A stretch of 64,000 bases of DNA from Cupriavidus taiwanensis (GCF_900249755.1 NZ_LT976854.1:1774927-1838926), one strand, 5' to 3'; shown: positions 1 to 9,417, counted from the stretch's first letter. Numbers and translations are program-made. Notes: generated from the sequence alone by a model not told the origin.

Positions 1-40
1 CCTGGAGACCTTGCTGGCCAACCAACAGATCCTGGTCTGA
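1..40 (+). CDS. C-terminal end of an unidentified protein (partial)
   Basis: Only the last 12 codons and a TGA are in the window; the visible tail reads LETLLANQQILV. Identity cannot be determined from this. Its position just upstream of, and codirectional with, a complete type I secretion exporter suggests the large secreted substrate (LapA/Bap-type adhesin or RTX protein), because such substrates are often encoded beside their exporter and carry their secretion signal at the C terminus. That is inference from context only. Confidence 0.45.
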   Translation, partial: LETLLANQQILV

Positions 41-211
41 CCCTGAGCCCCCGGCCCGGCGGCGTGCGCGAGCAGCCGGGCCGGCCGTGGCGCCGGCAGC
101 CATGCGTGCATGCCTGCCGGCGCAATCGACACACCGGATGGCATCGCAATTTTGTTCCCAGTCAGACTGACCCTTGACACCGGCGCGAGCGCCGGCCCCG
201 GCTTCGGCCAC

Positions 212-1651
212 ATGCTGTTTCCCAACCCCGCCGCCTCGCGCGCGGCAAGGACGTTTCCGGGCACACGGCTCGCCACACTGCTGGCCTCCCTGTCGGTGGC
301 GTTGCCGGCCGCCGCCGCGCCGGTGCCCGGGCCGGCCGGCGTGCCGGCGCTGGCGGCAACGGCGACGCTGGCTGCCGCGCCGGCGCCGGCGCCGACTGCG
401 GCCGCCTCGGCCGGCATGCCGGCAACCCTGCGCATCCCGCTGGCCGGCATGGCGCTGCACGAGGCCGTCGGCATCGCCATCTCGCGCCATCCGGATATCG
501 GCCGCGCCAACGCGGTGGTGGCGCAGAGCGAGGCCGAGATCGCGGTGGCGCGGGCGGCGTGGTACCCGAAGCTCGAATACGGCGTGCGTCCCGGCTATGG
601 CGGCAGCTTTGGCAGCGGCGGCAACGACATGGGCGCGCGCGCCTCGGTCGGCGTCAGCCAGCTGCTGTACGACTTCGGCCGCACCGCCAGCAAGGTCTCG
701 GCCGCCGACGCCTCGCTGGTGCAGCGCCGCCATGAGCTGTCCGACACGGTCGAGCAGATCGCCTACAACACTGCCTCGATCTATATCGAACTGGTCGCAA
801 GCCAGGCGGTGATGGCGGCCGCGCAGCGCCAGCTCGAAACGCTTGCGCTCACGCGCGACAAGATCGGCCAGCGCGTGCGCGCGGGGCTGTCGGTCAGCTC
901 GGACGGCACCATGGCGGACGTGGCGATCCAGCGCGCCCGCACCGAGGTGCTGCGCGCGCGCACCCGTTTCGACGTGGCCGCGTCGCGCCTGGCCGAGCTG
1001 ATCGGCGTGCGGCCCGAGCGCGTGGCCGAACTGGCGCGCACCGAAGACGAGGTCCGCGGCCTGGGCGACGAGGGCGACGACATCGAGCACACGCCCAAGG
1101 TGCTGGCCGCCGCGGCGGCGGCCGACGCCGCGCACGCCCGCGTGACGCTGGCCGAGGCCGAGCGCTTCCCGTCGGTCAGCGTGGGCGTCAGCCGCTCGGT
1201 GTCGACCGGGCGCGCCAACGCCAACGATGACACATGGATCGGGGTGGCGATCGCCGGCGACTTCTCGCTGGGCGGACTGAACCGGCACCGCATCGACGCC
1301 GCCCGCGCCGGCCAGCGCGCCGCGCAGCAGGCGCTGGACAATGAACGGCTGCTGGCCCGCACCACGCTGCATTCGGCCGCCACCGAGGCGGCCGGCGCCG
1401 CGGCGCGCACGCAAAGCTACGCGCAGATGATCGCGCTGCTGCGCGCCTCGCGCGACCTGTACTGGCAGGAATACATCCTCAACAAGCGGACCCTGACCGA
1501 CGTGCTCAATCCCGAGCGCGAGATCTTCCTGGCCGAGCAGGAATGGATCGGCGCGGTCGCCGACGGCATGCTGGCGCGCATCAAGGCGCACGCCGCCACC
1601 GGCAGGTTCGTGGCCTTGCTGCGGGAGCACGACAGTGCAAGCCACCCTTGA
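212..1651 (+). CDS. TolC-family outer membrane channel of a type I secretion system
   Basis: Outer-membrane efflux protein that would form the trimeric exit duct for the ABC exporter encoded next. The reading frame is open from 110, but the ATG at 212 places a short basic n-region and a hydrophobic Ala/Leu stretch ending near AAAAPVPG at the N terminus, a good signal peptide, so I prefer it (479 aa, usual for the family). Two helical repeats rich in Ala, Arg and Glu, with the sequence VSQLLYDFGRTASK in the first half, are typical of LapE/AggA-type TolC proteins. The 3' end overlaps the ABC gene by 17 nt, indicating translational coupling. The following 170 bp upstream (41-211) show no clear promoter. 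Confidence 0.88.
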   Translation: MLFPNPAASRAARTFPGTRLATLLASLSVALPAAAAPVPGPAGVPALAATATLAAAPAPAPTAAASAGMPATLRIPLAGMALHEAVGIAISRHPDIGRANAVVAQSEAEIAVARAAWYPKLEYGVRPGYGGSFGSGGNDMGARASVGVSQLLYDFGRTASKVSAADASLVQRRHELSDTVEQIAYNTASIYIELVASQAVMAAAQRQLETLALTRDKIGQRVRAGLSVSSDGTMADVAIQRARTEVLRARTRFDVAASRLAELIGVRPERVAELARTEDEVRGLGDEGDDIEHTPKVLAAAAAADAAHARVTLAEAERFPSVSVGVSRSVSTGRANANDDTWIGVAIAGDFSLGGLNRHRIDAARAGQRAAQQALDNERLLARTTLHSAATEAAGAAARTQSYAQMIALLRASRDLYWQEYILNKRTLTDVLNPEREIFLAEQEWIGAVADGMLARIKAHAATGRFVALLREHDSASHP

Positions 1652-3863
1652 CGCACCGGATGCCGGCACCACGCCCGGCGCCGCCAAACCCGATGCCGGC
1701 GCACCCGCGCAGCCGGTGCAGCCGCCAGGCGCCTGGGCCGAGGCCCTGCTGCTGGCGGCACGCCATCTCGGGCTGTCGCCTTCACCGCAGCTGGTGCGCG
1801 GCGCGGCCGCGTGGGCCGATCGTGCCGACGCCGACCGCGCCGTGGTCGAGATGGCGGCTGCCGCCGGGTTGTCGGCCCAATTTGCCGACCTGCCAGCGGC
1901 CGCGCTGTCGCCGCTGCTGCTGCCCGCGCTGGTGGTGCTGGACGGCGCGCAGGTGGGCCTGCTGACGAGCATTGCCGACGGCAAGGCGGTGCTGCAGCTG
2001 CCCACCGAGGCCGGCACCATCGAGCGCACCCCCGCGCTGGCAGCGCTGGCGCGGCCGGCCGACGGCACCGTGCGCCTGCTGCTGGTGCGCGAACGGGTGG
2101 CGCCGCGCAGCGGCCGCCTCGACGCCTACCTGGCGGCGCGTCCGGAAGGCTGGCTCGGCAGCATCTTTACCGCCAACTGGCGCACGCTGGCGGAGCTTGG
2201 CGCGGGCTCGCTGTTCGGCAACCTGCTGGCGGTGGGCACCTCGCTGTTCGCGATGCAGGTATGGGACCGCGTGGTGCCGGCGCGCTCGCTGCATACGCTG
2301 TGGGTGCTGGCCAGCGGCGTGGCGCTGGCACTGGTGCTGGAACTGCTGATCCGCACGGTGCGCGTTTCCATTGCCGACCATTTCGGCAAGCAGGTCGACC
2401 AGCGGCTGTCGGCCATGTTCTTTGCACGCGTGCTGGATATCCGCAACGACGCGCGCCCGCGCTCGCCCGGCACGCTGGTGGCGCAGCTGCGCGACCTGGA
2501 GCAGCTGCGCGAGCTGCTGACCTCCAGCACGCTCGGGGTGCTGATCGACCTGCCCTTCGTGGCCGGCTTCCTGTTCATCATCTGGCTGCTGGGTGGCTGG
2601 CTGGTGCTGGTGCCGCTGGTGGCCATACCGCTGCTGGTGCTGCCCGGGCTTGTGGCGCAGATTCCGCTGGCGCGGCTGTCGAACCAGGGCATGAGCGAGG
2701 CCGCGCTGCGCAACGCGATCCTGATGGAATCGATCTACCGGGCCGAGGACATCAAGACCCTGCAGGCCGAGCCGCGCTTTCGCAAGCTGTGGGACCAGGT
2801 CAATGCAGTCAACGGCGAGATCGGCCTGAAGCAGCGCTTTATCGCCGGGCTGCTGCTGAACCTGTCGCAGACGGTGCAGCAACTGGCCTATGTCGGGGTG
2901 CTGGTGGCCGGCGTGCATGGCATTCTGGATGGCGGCCTGTCGTTCGGCGCGGTGCTGGCCTGCTCGATCCTGACCAGCCGCACCATCGCGCCGCTGTCGC
3001 AGATTCCCGCGGTGCTGGGACGCATCCAGAACGCGCGCGTCGGCAAGAAGGGGCTGGACGCGCTGCTGGGCCTGCCGCTGGACCACGACCCGGCGCGCGA
3101 CGCGTACCACCGGCCCGCGCTGGTGGGGCGCTATCGCTTCGAGCAGGTGGTGTACGGCTTCGATCCGCAGGAAAAGCCGGTGCTGAACATCCCGCAACTG
3201 CAGATCGCGCCCGGCGAGCGCATTGCGGTGCTGGGCCGCGTGGGCGCCGGCAAGTCCACCCTGCTGCGGCTGCTGGGCGGGCTGGCGACGCCGGTGCAGG
3301 GCCGCATCCTGTTCAACGACACGCCGCTGCCGCTGATCGACCCGGCCGACGTGCGCCGCGACGTCGGCATGGTGATGCAGGAATCCAGCCTGTTCTACGG
3401 AACATTGCGCGACAACCTGCTGGTGGCCGACCCGCTCGCCACCGATGAAGCGATGCTGCAGGCGCTGCGGCTGGCGTGCGCCGACCGGCTGCTGCTCAAC
3501 CAGGTGCACGGGCTGGACCTGGCCATCCGCGAGAACGGCGTGGGCCTGTCCGGCGGGCAGAAGCAGGCGCTGATCCTGGCGCGCACGCTGCTGCGCGCGC
3601 CCAACGTGCTGCTGCTGGACGAGCCCACCGCGTCGCTGGACGAGGCCACCGAGCAGGCCGTGATCGCGCGGCTGCGGCCCTGGCTGGGCCAGCGCACGCT
3701 GGTGGTGGCCACGCACCGCTACGCGGTGCTGGCGCTGGTCGAGCGCATTATCGTCGTCGACAACGGGCGCATCGTGCGCGACGGCCCCAGGGATGCGGTG
3801 CTGGCCGCGCTGCGCGGCAAGGGCGCGCAGGCCGGCGGCGCGCCGCAGCCGGCAGGAGACTGA
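1635..3863 (+). CDS. Type I secretion ABC transporter (LapB-like permease/ATPase)
   Basis: Inner-membrane ABC exporter of 742 aa with a GTG start inside the end of the TolC gene. The N-terminal ~130 residues match a peptidase-C39-like domain in size and position, but no catalytic Cys motif is visible, so it should be the non-cleaving, substrate-docking kind found in LapB and HlyB exporters. A membrane region follows (about residues 180-440), then the ATPase with Walker A GRVGAGKST (~534), signature LSGGQKQ (~638), Walker B VLLLDEPTASLD (~657) and an H-loop ATHR (~693). With its neighbours it would export a large adhesin or RTX protein in one step from cytoplasm to outside. Confidence 0.92.
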   Translation: MQATLDAPDAGTTPGAAKPDAGAPAQPVQPPGAWAEALLLAARHLGLSPSPQLVRGAAAWADRADADRAVVEMAAAAGLSAQFADLPAAALSPLLLPALVVLDGAQVGLLTSIADGKAVLQLPTEAGTIERTPALAALARPADGTVRLLLVRERVAPRSGRLDAYLAARPEGWLGSIFTANWRTLAELGAGSLFGNLLAVGTSLFAMQVWDRVVPARSLHTLWVLASGVALALVLELLIRTVRVSIADHFGKQVDQRLSAMFFARVLDIRNDARPRSPGTLVAQLRDLEQLRELLTSSTLGVLIDLPFVAGFLFIIWLLGGWLVLVPLVAIPLLVLPGLVAQIPLARLSNQGMSEAALRNAILMESIYRAEDIKTLQAEPRFRKLWDQVNAVNGEIGLKQRFIAGLLLNLSQTVQQLAYVGVLVAGVHGILDGGLSFGAVLACSILTSRTIAPLSQIPAVLGRIQNARVGKKGLDALLGLPLDHDPARDAYHRPALVGRYRFEQVVYGFDPQEKPVLNIPQLQIAPGERIAVLGRVGAGKSTLLRLLGGLATPVQGRILFNDTPLPLIDPADVRRDVGMVMQESSLFYGTLRDNLLVADPLATDEAMLQALRLACADRLLLNQVHGLDLAIRENGVGLSGGQKQALILARTLLRAPNVLLLDEPTASLDEATEQAVIARLRPWLGQRTLVVATHRYAVLALVERIIVVDNGRIVRDGPRDAVLAALRGKGAQAGGAPQPAGD

Positions 3864-3865
3864 AC

Positions 3866-5056
3866 ATGGGCATGGGAACCAAAGCGGCCGGGACCGCGGA
3901 CTGGATGCGCACCGGCGGGGCGCCCGCGGGTCCGCGCTACCTGCTGTGGGTAATCGTGGGCGCGCTGACGCTGTTCCTGCTATGGGCGGCGCTGGCCGGG
4001 CTGGATGAAGTGGCGATCGGCGAAGGCCGCGTGACGCCCGCCTCCAAGGGCCAGATCATCCAGAGCCTGGAGGGCGGCATCCTGGCCGAGCTGGCGGTGC
4101 GCGAGGGCGACGTGGTCGAAGCCGGACAGCAGCTGGCCACGCTCGACCCGGTGCAGGCGCGCGCCTCGATGGAAGAGACGCTGGAGCGGATCGCCGCGCT
4201 GCAGGCGCGCGCGGCGCGGCTGCACGCGGAAATGAACGATGCCGCCAGCGTTGCCTTCCCGGCCGAGCTGGCCGGCAATGCCGCGGTGGTCGATCGCGAG
4301 CGCCAGCTCTTTACCGCCAACCGGCGCGCCTTCCGCGAGAATGTCGGCAACCTGCGCGAGCAGCTGCGGCTGGCCGAGAACGAGCTGCAGATCGCCATTC
4401 CGCTGCTGCGCACCGGCGCCACCAATGAAGTCGAGGTGCTGCGGCTGCGGCAGAAGGTGGCGGAATTCTCGACCCGGCTGGCCGCCACGCAAAGCGAATA
4501 CTACGTCGCGCTGAAGGCCGACTATGCCACCACCATGGCCGACCTCGGTCCGCTGCTGAAGGTGCGCGAAGGCCGTGCCGACCAGCTGCGCCGCACCGCC
4601 ATCAACTCGCCGGCGCGCGGCATCGTCAAGGACATCCGCGTTTCCACCATCGGCGGCGTGGTCAGCCCCGGCGGCGTGCTGATGGAAATCGTGCCGCTGG
4701 GCGACCAGTTGCTGATCGAGGCGCGGCTGAGCCCGCGCGACATCGCCTTCATCCATCCGGCGCAGCCGGCCACGGTCAAGATCACGGCCTTCGAGCCGTC
4801 GATCTACGGCACGCTGCCGGCGCGCGTCGACCGGATCTCGCCCGACACCATCGAAGACCAGGTCGACAAGCGCGTCTACTACTACCGCGTCTATGTGCTG
4901 ACCGACCACGCCTACCTGGAAACCAGCGACGGCAAGCGCCACCCGATCCTGCCCGGCATGGTCGCCACCACCGAGATCCGCACCGGCCGCCGCACCGTGC
5001 TCGACTACCTGCTCAAGCCGCTGCGCCGCGCCGCCGAGGCCTTGCGCGAGCGCTAG
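3866..5056 (+). CDS. HlyD-family membrane fusion protein of type I secretion
   Basis: Periplasmic adaptor of 396 aa linking the ABC exporter to the TolC channel. The ATG at 3866 lies 2 nt after the ABC stop codon and follows GGCAGGAGA. One transmembrane helix is visible near residues 25-45 (LLWVIVGALTLFLLWAAL), followed by a lipoyl-like half motif (EGRVTPASKGQIIQSLEGG), a long helical hairpin (about residues 95-230) and the C-terminal beta-barrel with PGMVATTEIRTGRRTVLDYL, the classic HlyD/LapC ending. It completes the three-gene exporter operon and converges on the minus-strand copper operon 22 bp downstream. Confidence 0.92.
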   Translation: MGMGTKAAGTADWMRTGGAPAGPRYLLWVIVGALTLFLLWAALAGLDEVAIGEGRVTPASKGQIIQSLEGGILAELAVREGDVVEAGQQLATLDPVQARASMEETLERIAALQARAARLHAEMNDAASVAFPAELAGNAAVVDRERQLFTANRRAFRENVGNLREQLRLAENELQIAIPLLRTGATNEVEVLRLRQKVAEFSTRLAATQSEYYVALKADYATTMADLGPLLKVREGRADQLRRTAINSPARGIVKDIRVSTIGGVVSPGGVLMEIVPLGDQLLIEARLSPRDIAFIHPAQPATVKITAFEPSIYGTLPARVDRISPDTIEDQVDKRVYYYRVYVLTDHAYLETSDGKRHPILPGMVATTEIRTGRRTVLDYLLKPLRRAAEALRER

Positions 5057-5078
5057 CGCCGGTGCGCAAGCGCGGCCG

Positions 5079-6026
5079 TCACCCCGGCGCGGGCGACAGC
5101 ATGCCCAGCACCGCCACCAGCGCCAGCACCAGCGCGGCAGCGCCGGCTTCCAGCAGCAGGCTGCGCCGCAGCGCCTGTATCGCGCGCAGCGCCGCTGGCG
5201 GGTCGCCCGCGCGCGCGGCCGCTGCCAGGCGCGGCGCCAGCGCAAACCGGTTCGCCGCCGCCAGCCCGAGCATGGCGGCAAACAGCACGAGCTTGGCGGC
5301 CAGCAGCCCGCCGTACGACATCGGCGCAAACTCCGGCATGACCGGCCCGGCGATCAGCCAGTAGTTGAGCGCGCCGGTGATCACCAGCAACGCGACGATG
5401 CCGGTGCCGATGCGCGCGAAGCCGTTGGCGCTGCGGCTCAGCAGCGCCAGGGCCTCGCCGTGCAGAGTCGACCTTGGCCACGCCAGCAGCAGGAACGCCG
5501 CCAGCGCTCCCACCCATGCGCCCGCGGCCAGCAGGTGGGTTACGTCAGACGCCAGGTGCAGGTAGCGCACTGCGCCGTCGTGCATCGCGCCATGACCGCT
5601 CCACGCCAGCGTGGCCAGCGCGACGCCGCCATACGCGGCCAGCACGGCGCAGGGCGCGCGCAATCGGTGCAGGCGGCGCAGGTTCATGCCGGCCAGCATG
5701 AACAGCAGCAGCGCCGCCACGCGCACGCACCAGGCCACGCCGAAATCCGTCCCGGTGACGATCATCGCCAGCACATGGCCCTGCAGGGCGGCATAGTCGG
5801 ACGCACCCGTCATGGCGCGCGCCATCTCCACCAGCGCCGCCAGCGACAGCGCGATGCCCGCCGCGGCGCCGCCCAGCGACAGCGCGCGGCAACGCCGCGC
5901 GAAGCGGCCGGCGCGCTCGTCGCGGTGCAGCGCATAGAGGCAGAACAGCGGCAGCCCGAACACCAGGGCGAGGTCGAGATAAAGCGCCAGGCGCAGCCCG
6001 GCGGCCAGCCACTGCGGCTGCGGCAA
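5079..6026 (-). CDS. copD: Copper resistance protein CopD (inner membrane)
   Basis: Polytopic membrane protein of 315 aa with about eight hydrophobic segments, the size and pattern of CopD/PcoD. CopD works with periplasmic CopC and is thought to move copper across the inner membrane. It is the last gene of a copABCD operon. The only sensible start is a TTG at 6026 immediately abutting the copC stop codon; a rare start directly after a stop suggests translation by reinitiation from copC. Conserved-looking His residues in transmembrane contexts (for example HDGAVRYLHLASDVTHLLAAG) could be copper ligands. Confidence 0.88.
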   Translation of the reverse strand: MPQPQWLAAGLRLALYLDLALVFGLPLFCLYALHRDERAGRFARRCRALSLGGAAAGIALSLAALVEMARAMTGASDYAALQGHVLAMIVTGTDFGVAWCVRVAALLLFMLAGMNLRRLHRLRAPCAVLAAYGGVALATLAWSGHGAMHDGAVRYLHLASDVTHLLAAGAWVGALAAFLLLAWPRSTLHGEALALLSRSANGFARIGTGIVALLVITGALNYWLIAGPVMPEFAPMSYGGLLAAKLVLFAAMLGLAAANRFALAPRLAAAARAGDPPAALRAIQALRRSLLLEAGAAALVLALVAVLGMLSPAPG

Positions 6027-6413
6027 TTACTTCACCGTGAAGGTGACGTTGCCATTGACGGGATGGGTGTCGGACGAGACCGCGCGCCAGTCCACCCGGT
6101 AGCTGCCCGGCGGCAGCGGCTGGGTTGGCGTGATGACCATGGTCTTCGGGTCATCGCTGCCGGAGACCTTCGCGGCCATCTTCATCGGCGCATGGTTGGC
6201 CATGCCCGGCATGCCGGTCATCACCAGGTTGGCGCCGGAGAATTGCGTCACGAGGTTCTCGGAGAAACGCAGTTCGATCTTCTGCGGCGCCGCCACCTCG
6301 GCCTTGTCGGCGGGCGACGATGCTTCCAGCTTCGGGTGCGCAAGGGCGGCGCTGCTGGCCAGCGCGGCGGCGGCCGCGATCATGGCGTGGATCAGGGGGC
6401 GATGGGCATGCAT
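6027..6413 (-). CDS. copC: Periplasmic copper-binding protein CopC
   Basis: Small 128-aa periplasmic cupredoxin-like protein. The signal peptide (residues 1-25, ending SSAALA) leaves a mature N-terminal HPKLEASSPAD, where the first His is the Cu(II) ligand expected for CopC. A Met/His-rich loop (MTGMPGMANHAPMKM) corresponds to the Cu(I) site. The C-terminal YRVDWRAVSSDTHPVNG is the family signature with the second histidine. It lies between copB and copD, and its stop abuts the copD TTG start. Confidence 0.93.
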   Translation of the reverse strand: MHAHRPLIHAMIAAAAALASSAALAHPKLEASSPADKAEVAAPQKIELRFSENLVTQFSGANLVMTGMPGMANHAPMKMAAKVSGSDDPKTMVITPTQPLPPGSYRVDWRAVSSDTHPVNGNVTFTVK

Positions 6414-6444
6414 GGGGGTCTCCGCTCAGGGACGTGGAAATCGA

Positions 6445-6489
6445 GTTGGTCAAGGTGGTCGAGGTGGTCGAGGCGGTCGAGGCGGTCGC
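6445..6489. repeat. Five tandem 9-bp repeats between copB and copC
   Basis: The 77-bp gap between copB and copC holds five consecutive 9-mers of the form GGTGGTCGA, with small variations (first unit GTTGGTCAA, last two GGCGGTCGA/C). They end one base before the copB stop codon. I see no hairpin or promoter; this looks like a slipped-strand minisatellite. Confidence 0.8.
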
Positions 6490-6490
6490 G

Positions 6491-7525
6491 TCAGAACCAG
6501 ACGCGGACGCCGGCGACGAAGCGGGTCTCGCCCGACTTGCCGCCCGCGGTCCGGATCATGTCGGCGGTATTGCCGAAGGTCTGGTAGCGCTCCACGCCGA
6601 TATACGGTGCGAACTGCCGGCTGAATTCATAGCGCAGCCGCAGCCCGACGGTGCCGTTGGACAAGCCGCTGCCGATGCCCACTTCCGGATCGCTCTTGCC
6701 GTACAGGTTGGCTTCGAGGCGCGGCTGCAGGATCAGGCGCTGCGTCAGCAGCAGCTCATATTCCGCCGACAGCCGCAGCGCGGTGCGGCCGCTGGTGCCG
6801 ACATAGGCGGTGGCGTCGACCTCGAACCAGTACGGCGCCAGCCCCTGCACGCCGAACGCCAGCCAGTTGCGCGCGGGGCGCCCGCTGCCGGCGTCGTTGC
6901 GCAGGCCCAGCTGGGTGTCCCAGTAGCTGGCCACGGCGTGGCCCCACAGCAGTTCGGTGCGGGCCTCGTGCAGCTTGCCCTTGGAAGCCTCGCCCTCGGC
7001 CTTGAGCACCAGCTTGTCGAAGCTGTTGCCGAACCACGCCTGCGCCTCGTAGGCGGCGGCGTTGTTGCCGTTGGCATGGGCCCATTCCAGGCGGTCGACC
7101 AGCACTGACGTGAACAGGTGCTCGTCGGCCATCGCCAGCTGGCGCTTGTCGCCCAGCGCGTACTGGCCGACGCCGAGCTGGTAGCCGCCGGAATAAGCGT
7201 GCGGGTCGCGCGCGTCGGGCGGCGCGCTGCCGCCCTGCATCTTCATGTCGCCATGGTCCATCGCCGGCGCGGCGTCTTGCGGCGGCGCGTTGGCGCCGTC
7301 CATGGTCTGGATTTCCGGCTGGTCCATGCCTTGCATCTGGCCGTGGTCCATGCCCTGCATCGTCGCAGGCGCGGCCTGCTGTTCGTGACCATGCGCATGT
7401 CCATGCGCGTGACCGGCGTGCGGGTCCTGCGCAAAGGCTGCGCCGATGGCGCCGAGTGCCAGCGCCGCGGCCAGCAAGGTCTTCTTGTGTCCGGGCATCG
7501 GGATCGATCGTTCGCGTTGCGTCAT
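6491..7525 (-). CDS. copB: Outer membrane copper resistance protein CopB
   Basis: Outer-membrane beta-barrel protein of 344 aa (PcoB/CopB family) that binds or exports copper. The ATG at 7525 overlaps the copA TGA by one base (TGATG), so I use it rather than the longer open frame. A signal peptide ending GAAFAQ is followed by a His-rich segment (HAGHAHGHAHGHEQQ) and Met/Asp-rich repeats (MQGMDHGQMQGMDQ), then about 230 residues of alternating amphipathic strands ending in GVRVWF, whose final Phe is the outer-membrane assembly signal. It is second in copABCD. Confidence 0.93.
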   Translation of the reverse strand: MTQRERSIPMPGHKKTLLAAALALGAIGAAFAQDPHAGHAHGHAHGHEQQAAPATMQGMDHGQMQGMDQPEIQTMDGANAPPQDAAPAMDHGDMKMQGGSAPPDARDPHAYSGGYQLGVGQYALGDKRQLAMADEHLFTSVLVDRLEWAHANGNNAAAYEAQAWFGNSFDKLVLKAEGEASKGKLHEARTELLWGHAVASYWDTQLGLRNDAGSGRPARNWLAFGVQGLAPYWFEVDATAYVGTSGRTALRLSAEYELLLTQRLILQPRLEANLYGKSDPEVGIGSGLSNGTVGLRLRYEFSRQFAPYIGVERYQTFGNTADMIRTAGGKSGETRFVAGVRVWF

Positions 7526-9417
7526 CACGCCACCACCACTTCGCGGAACATGCCCGCGTCCATATGCAGCATCAGGTGGCAATGCCAGGCCCAGCGGCCC
7601 AGGGCATCGGCGGTGACCAGGAAGCTGATGCGCTGCGCCGGCTGCACCGGGATGGTATGGCGCCGCGCCTGGAAGCTGCCGTCGGGCGCCTCCAGTTCGC
7701 TCCACATGCCGTGCAGGTGCATCGGGTGGGTCATCATGGTGTCGTTGTGCAGGATCACGCGCAGCCGCTCGCCATGCCTGAAGTAGACCGGTGTGGACTT
7801 GCCGAACTCGACGCCATCGAACGACCACGTATAGCGCTCCATATTGCCGGTCAGGTGCAGCTCCACCTCGCGTCCCGGGCCGCGCGCATCCATCGGTCCG
7901 CCGATGGTGTGCTGGTCGGCCAGCGTCAGCACGCGCCTGCCGTTGTTGCGCAGGCCGATGCCGGGGTCGTCCAGGTTGGTGCGGGCCATGTCGACGCGCA
8001 TGTCGGTGCCGGCGCCGTATTCGGTGCGGGCATGGCGCGCGGTCTGGCTAGGCACCCGCAGCGCATCGGCGGGCGCCATCGCGTGCTGGCTGTGGTCCAT
8101 GCCGGCGTGGTCCATGCCCGTCATCGGCATGGCCGCATGCGCGGCGTGGGCGCCATGTCCGCCATGTCCGCCATGTCCGCCGTGGCCCGTCATCGCGCCC
8201 ATCATGTCGGTCATGGTCAGCCATTCGGCGCGGTCCAGCGCGGGCACCGGCGCCGACAGCCCTTGCCGCACCGCCAGCGTGCCGCGCGCATAGCCGGTGC
8301 GGTCCATCGACTGCGCGAACAGCGTGTAGGCATCGTCGCGCGGCGTCACGATGGCGTCGCAGGTCTCGCCCGGGCCGAAGCGGAATTCGTCGACGGTGAC
8401 GGGCTCGATGTCCTGCCCGTCGACCTGCACCACGCGCAGCTTGAGCCCGGGGATGCGCACGTCGTAGAAGGTGTTGCCCGAGCCGTTGATAAAGCGCAGC
8501 CGCACGGTCTCGCCGCGCTGGAACAGGGCGGTCCAGTTGCCCGCCGGCGTGACGCCGTTGGCCAGGTGGGTCAGCGTGGCGCTGGACAGGTCGGCCAGGT
8601 CGGTCGGGCTCATCCGCATCTGGTTCCACATGCGGCGCTTGTCCAGCGCCTGCGTCAGCCCGTCGCGCGACACGTCGCGGAAGAAGTCGACCACCGTGGG
8701 CTGGTTGTAGTTGTAGTAGTCGCCCTGGATCTTGAGCTTGTTCAGCACCCGCATCGGGTCTTCGTCGGTCCAGTCCGACAGCAGCACGGTATGGTCGCGG
8801 TCGGCGTGCGCGCGCTCGTGCCCGGAAGCGGGATCGATGACGATGCCGCCGTACACGCCGGTCATCTCCTGGAAGCCGGAGTGCGAGTGGTACCAGTAAC
8901 TGCCGGTCTGCGCGACCTTGAAGCGGTAGGTGAAGGTCTCGCCGGGCGCGATGCCGGGAAAGCTGATGCCGGGCACGCCGTCCATCTGGTAGGGCAGGAT
9001 GATGCCGTGCCAGTGGATCGAGGTGGCCTCGCGCAGGCGGTTGGTCACGCGGATGGTGACGGTGTCGCCCTCGCGCCAGCGCAGCGTGGGGCCGGGCAGC
9101 ATGCCGTTGATGGTGGTGGCGATGGCAGGCTTGCCGGTGTAGTTGACCAGCGATTCGCCGATCACCAGGTCGAACTCGGTGCCGCGCAGCACCGGGCCGG
9201 CACCGCTGCCCACGGGCGCAGGCTGCCCTTCGCGCGCGCCGCCGCCGTGCCCCGCATGCTGCGCCCAGGCGCTGCCGCCCAGCCCCAGGCCGGCGACCAC
9301 GCCGCCGGCGGCCAGCCCCTGCACGAAGCGGCGGCGCCGCAGGTCGGGCAAGCCGGAAAGCGGGTCAGGCAGCAAGAGGGGCAGCGCTGGGCGGCCGGGG
9401 CTTGGATGGCGTCGCAT
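7525..9417 (-). CDS. copA: Multicopper oxidase CopA, Tat-exported
   Basis: Periplasmic copper resistance oxidase of 630 aa (PcoA/CopA family) that oxidises Cu(I) and binds copper. A twin-arginine signal RRRRFVQG is at residues 27-34, preceded by an unusually long n-region. All copper-ligand motifs are visible: HWHG (~135), HSHSG (~178), HPMHLHG (~562) and HCHLMLHMDAGM (~612). Between them is a Gly/His and Met/Asp/His-rich insert (about residues 400-445: repeated GHGGHGG, then MDHAGMDHSQHAM), the extra copper-binding region of this family; its coding DNA (8154-8190) is a short tandem repeat. First gene of copABCD, divergent from copRS. Confidence 0.96.
   Translation of the reverse strand: MRRHPSPGRPALPLLLPDPLSGLPDLRRRRFVQGLAAGGVVAGLGLGGSAWAQHAGHGGGAREGQPAPVGSGAGPVLRGTEFDLVIGESLVNYTGKPAIATTINGMLPGPTLRWREGDTVTIRVTNRLREATSIHWHGIILPYQMDGVPGISFPGIAPGETFTYRFKVAQTGSYWYHSHSGFQEMTGVYGGIVIDPASGHERAHADRDHTVLLSDWTDEDPMRVLNKLKIQGDYYNYNQPTVVDFFRDVSRDGLTQALDKRRMWNQMRMSPTDLADLSSATLTHLANGVTPAGNWTALFQRGETVRLRFINGSGNTFYDVRIPGLKLRVVQVDGQDIEPVTVDEFRFGPGETCDAIVTPRDDAYTLFAQSMDRTGYARGTLAVRQGLSAPVPALDRAEWLTMTDMMGAMTGHGGHGGHGGHGAHAAHAAMPMTGMDHAGMDHSQHAMAPADALRVPSQTARHARTEYGAGTDMRVDMARTNLDDPGIGLRNNGRRVLTLADQHTIGGPMDARGPGREVELHLTGNMERYTWSFDGVEFGKSTPVYFRHGERLRVILHNDTMMTHPMHLHGMWSELEAPDGSFQARRHTIPVQPAQRISFLVTADALGRWAWHCHLMLHMDAGMFREVVVA

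Noticed and set aside
110-211. Upstream start for the TolC-like protein.
   Set aside because: It would bury the signal peptide 34 residues into the protein; the ATG at 212 fits an exported protein.
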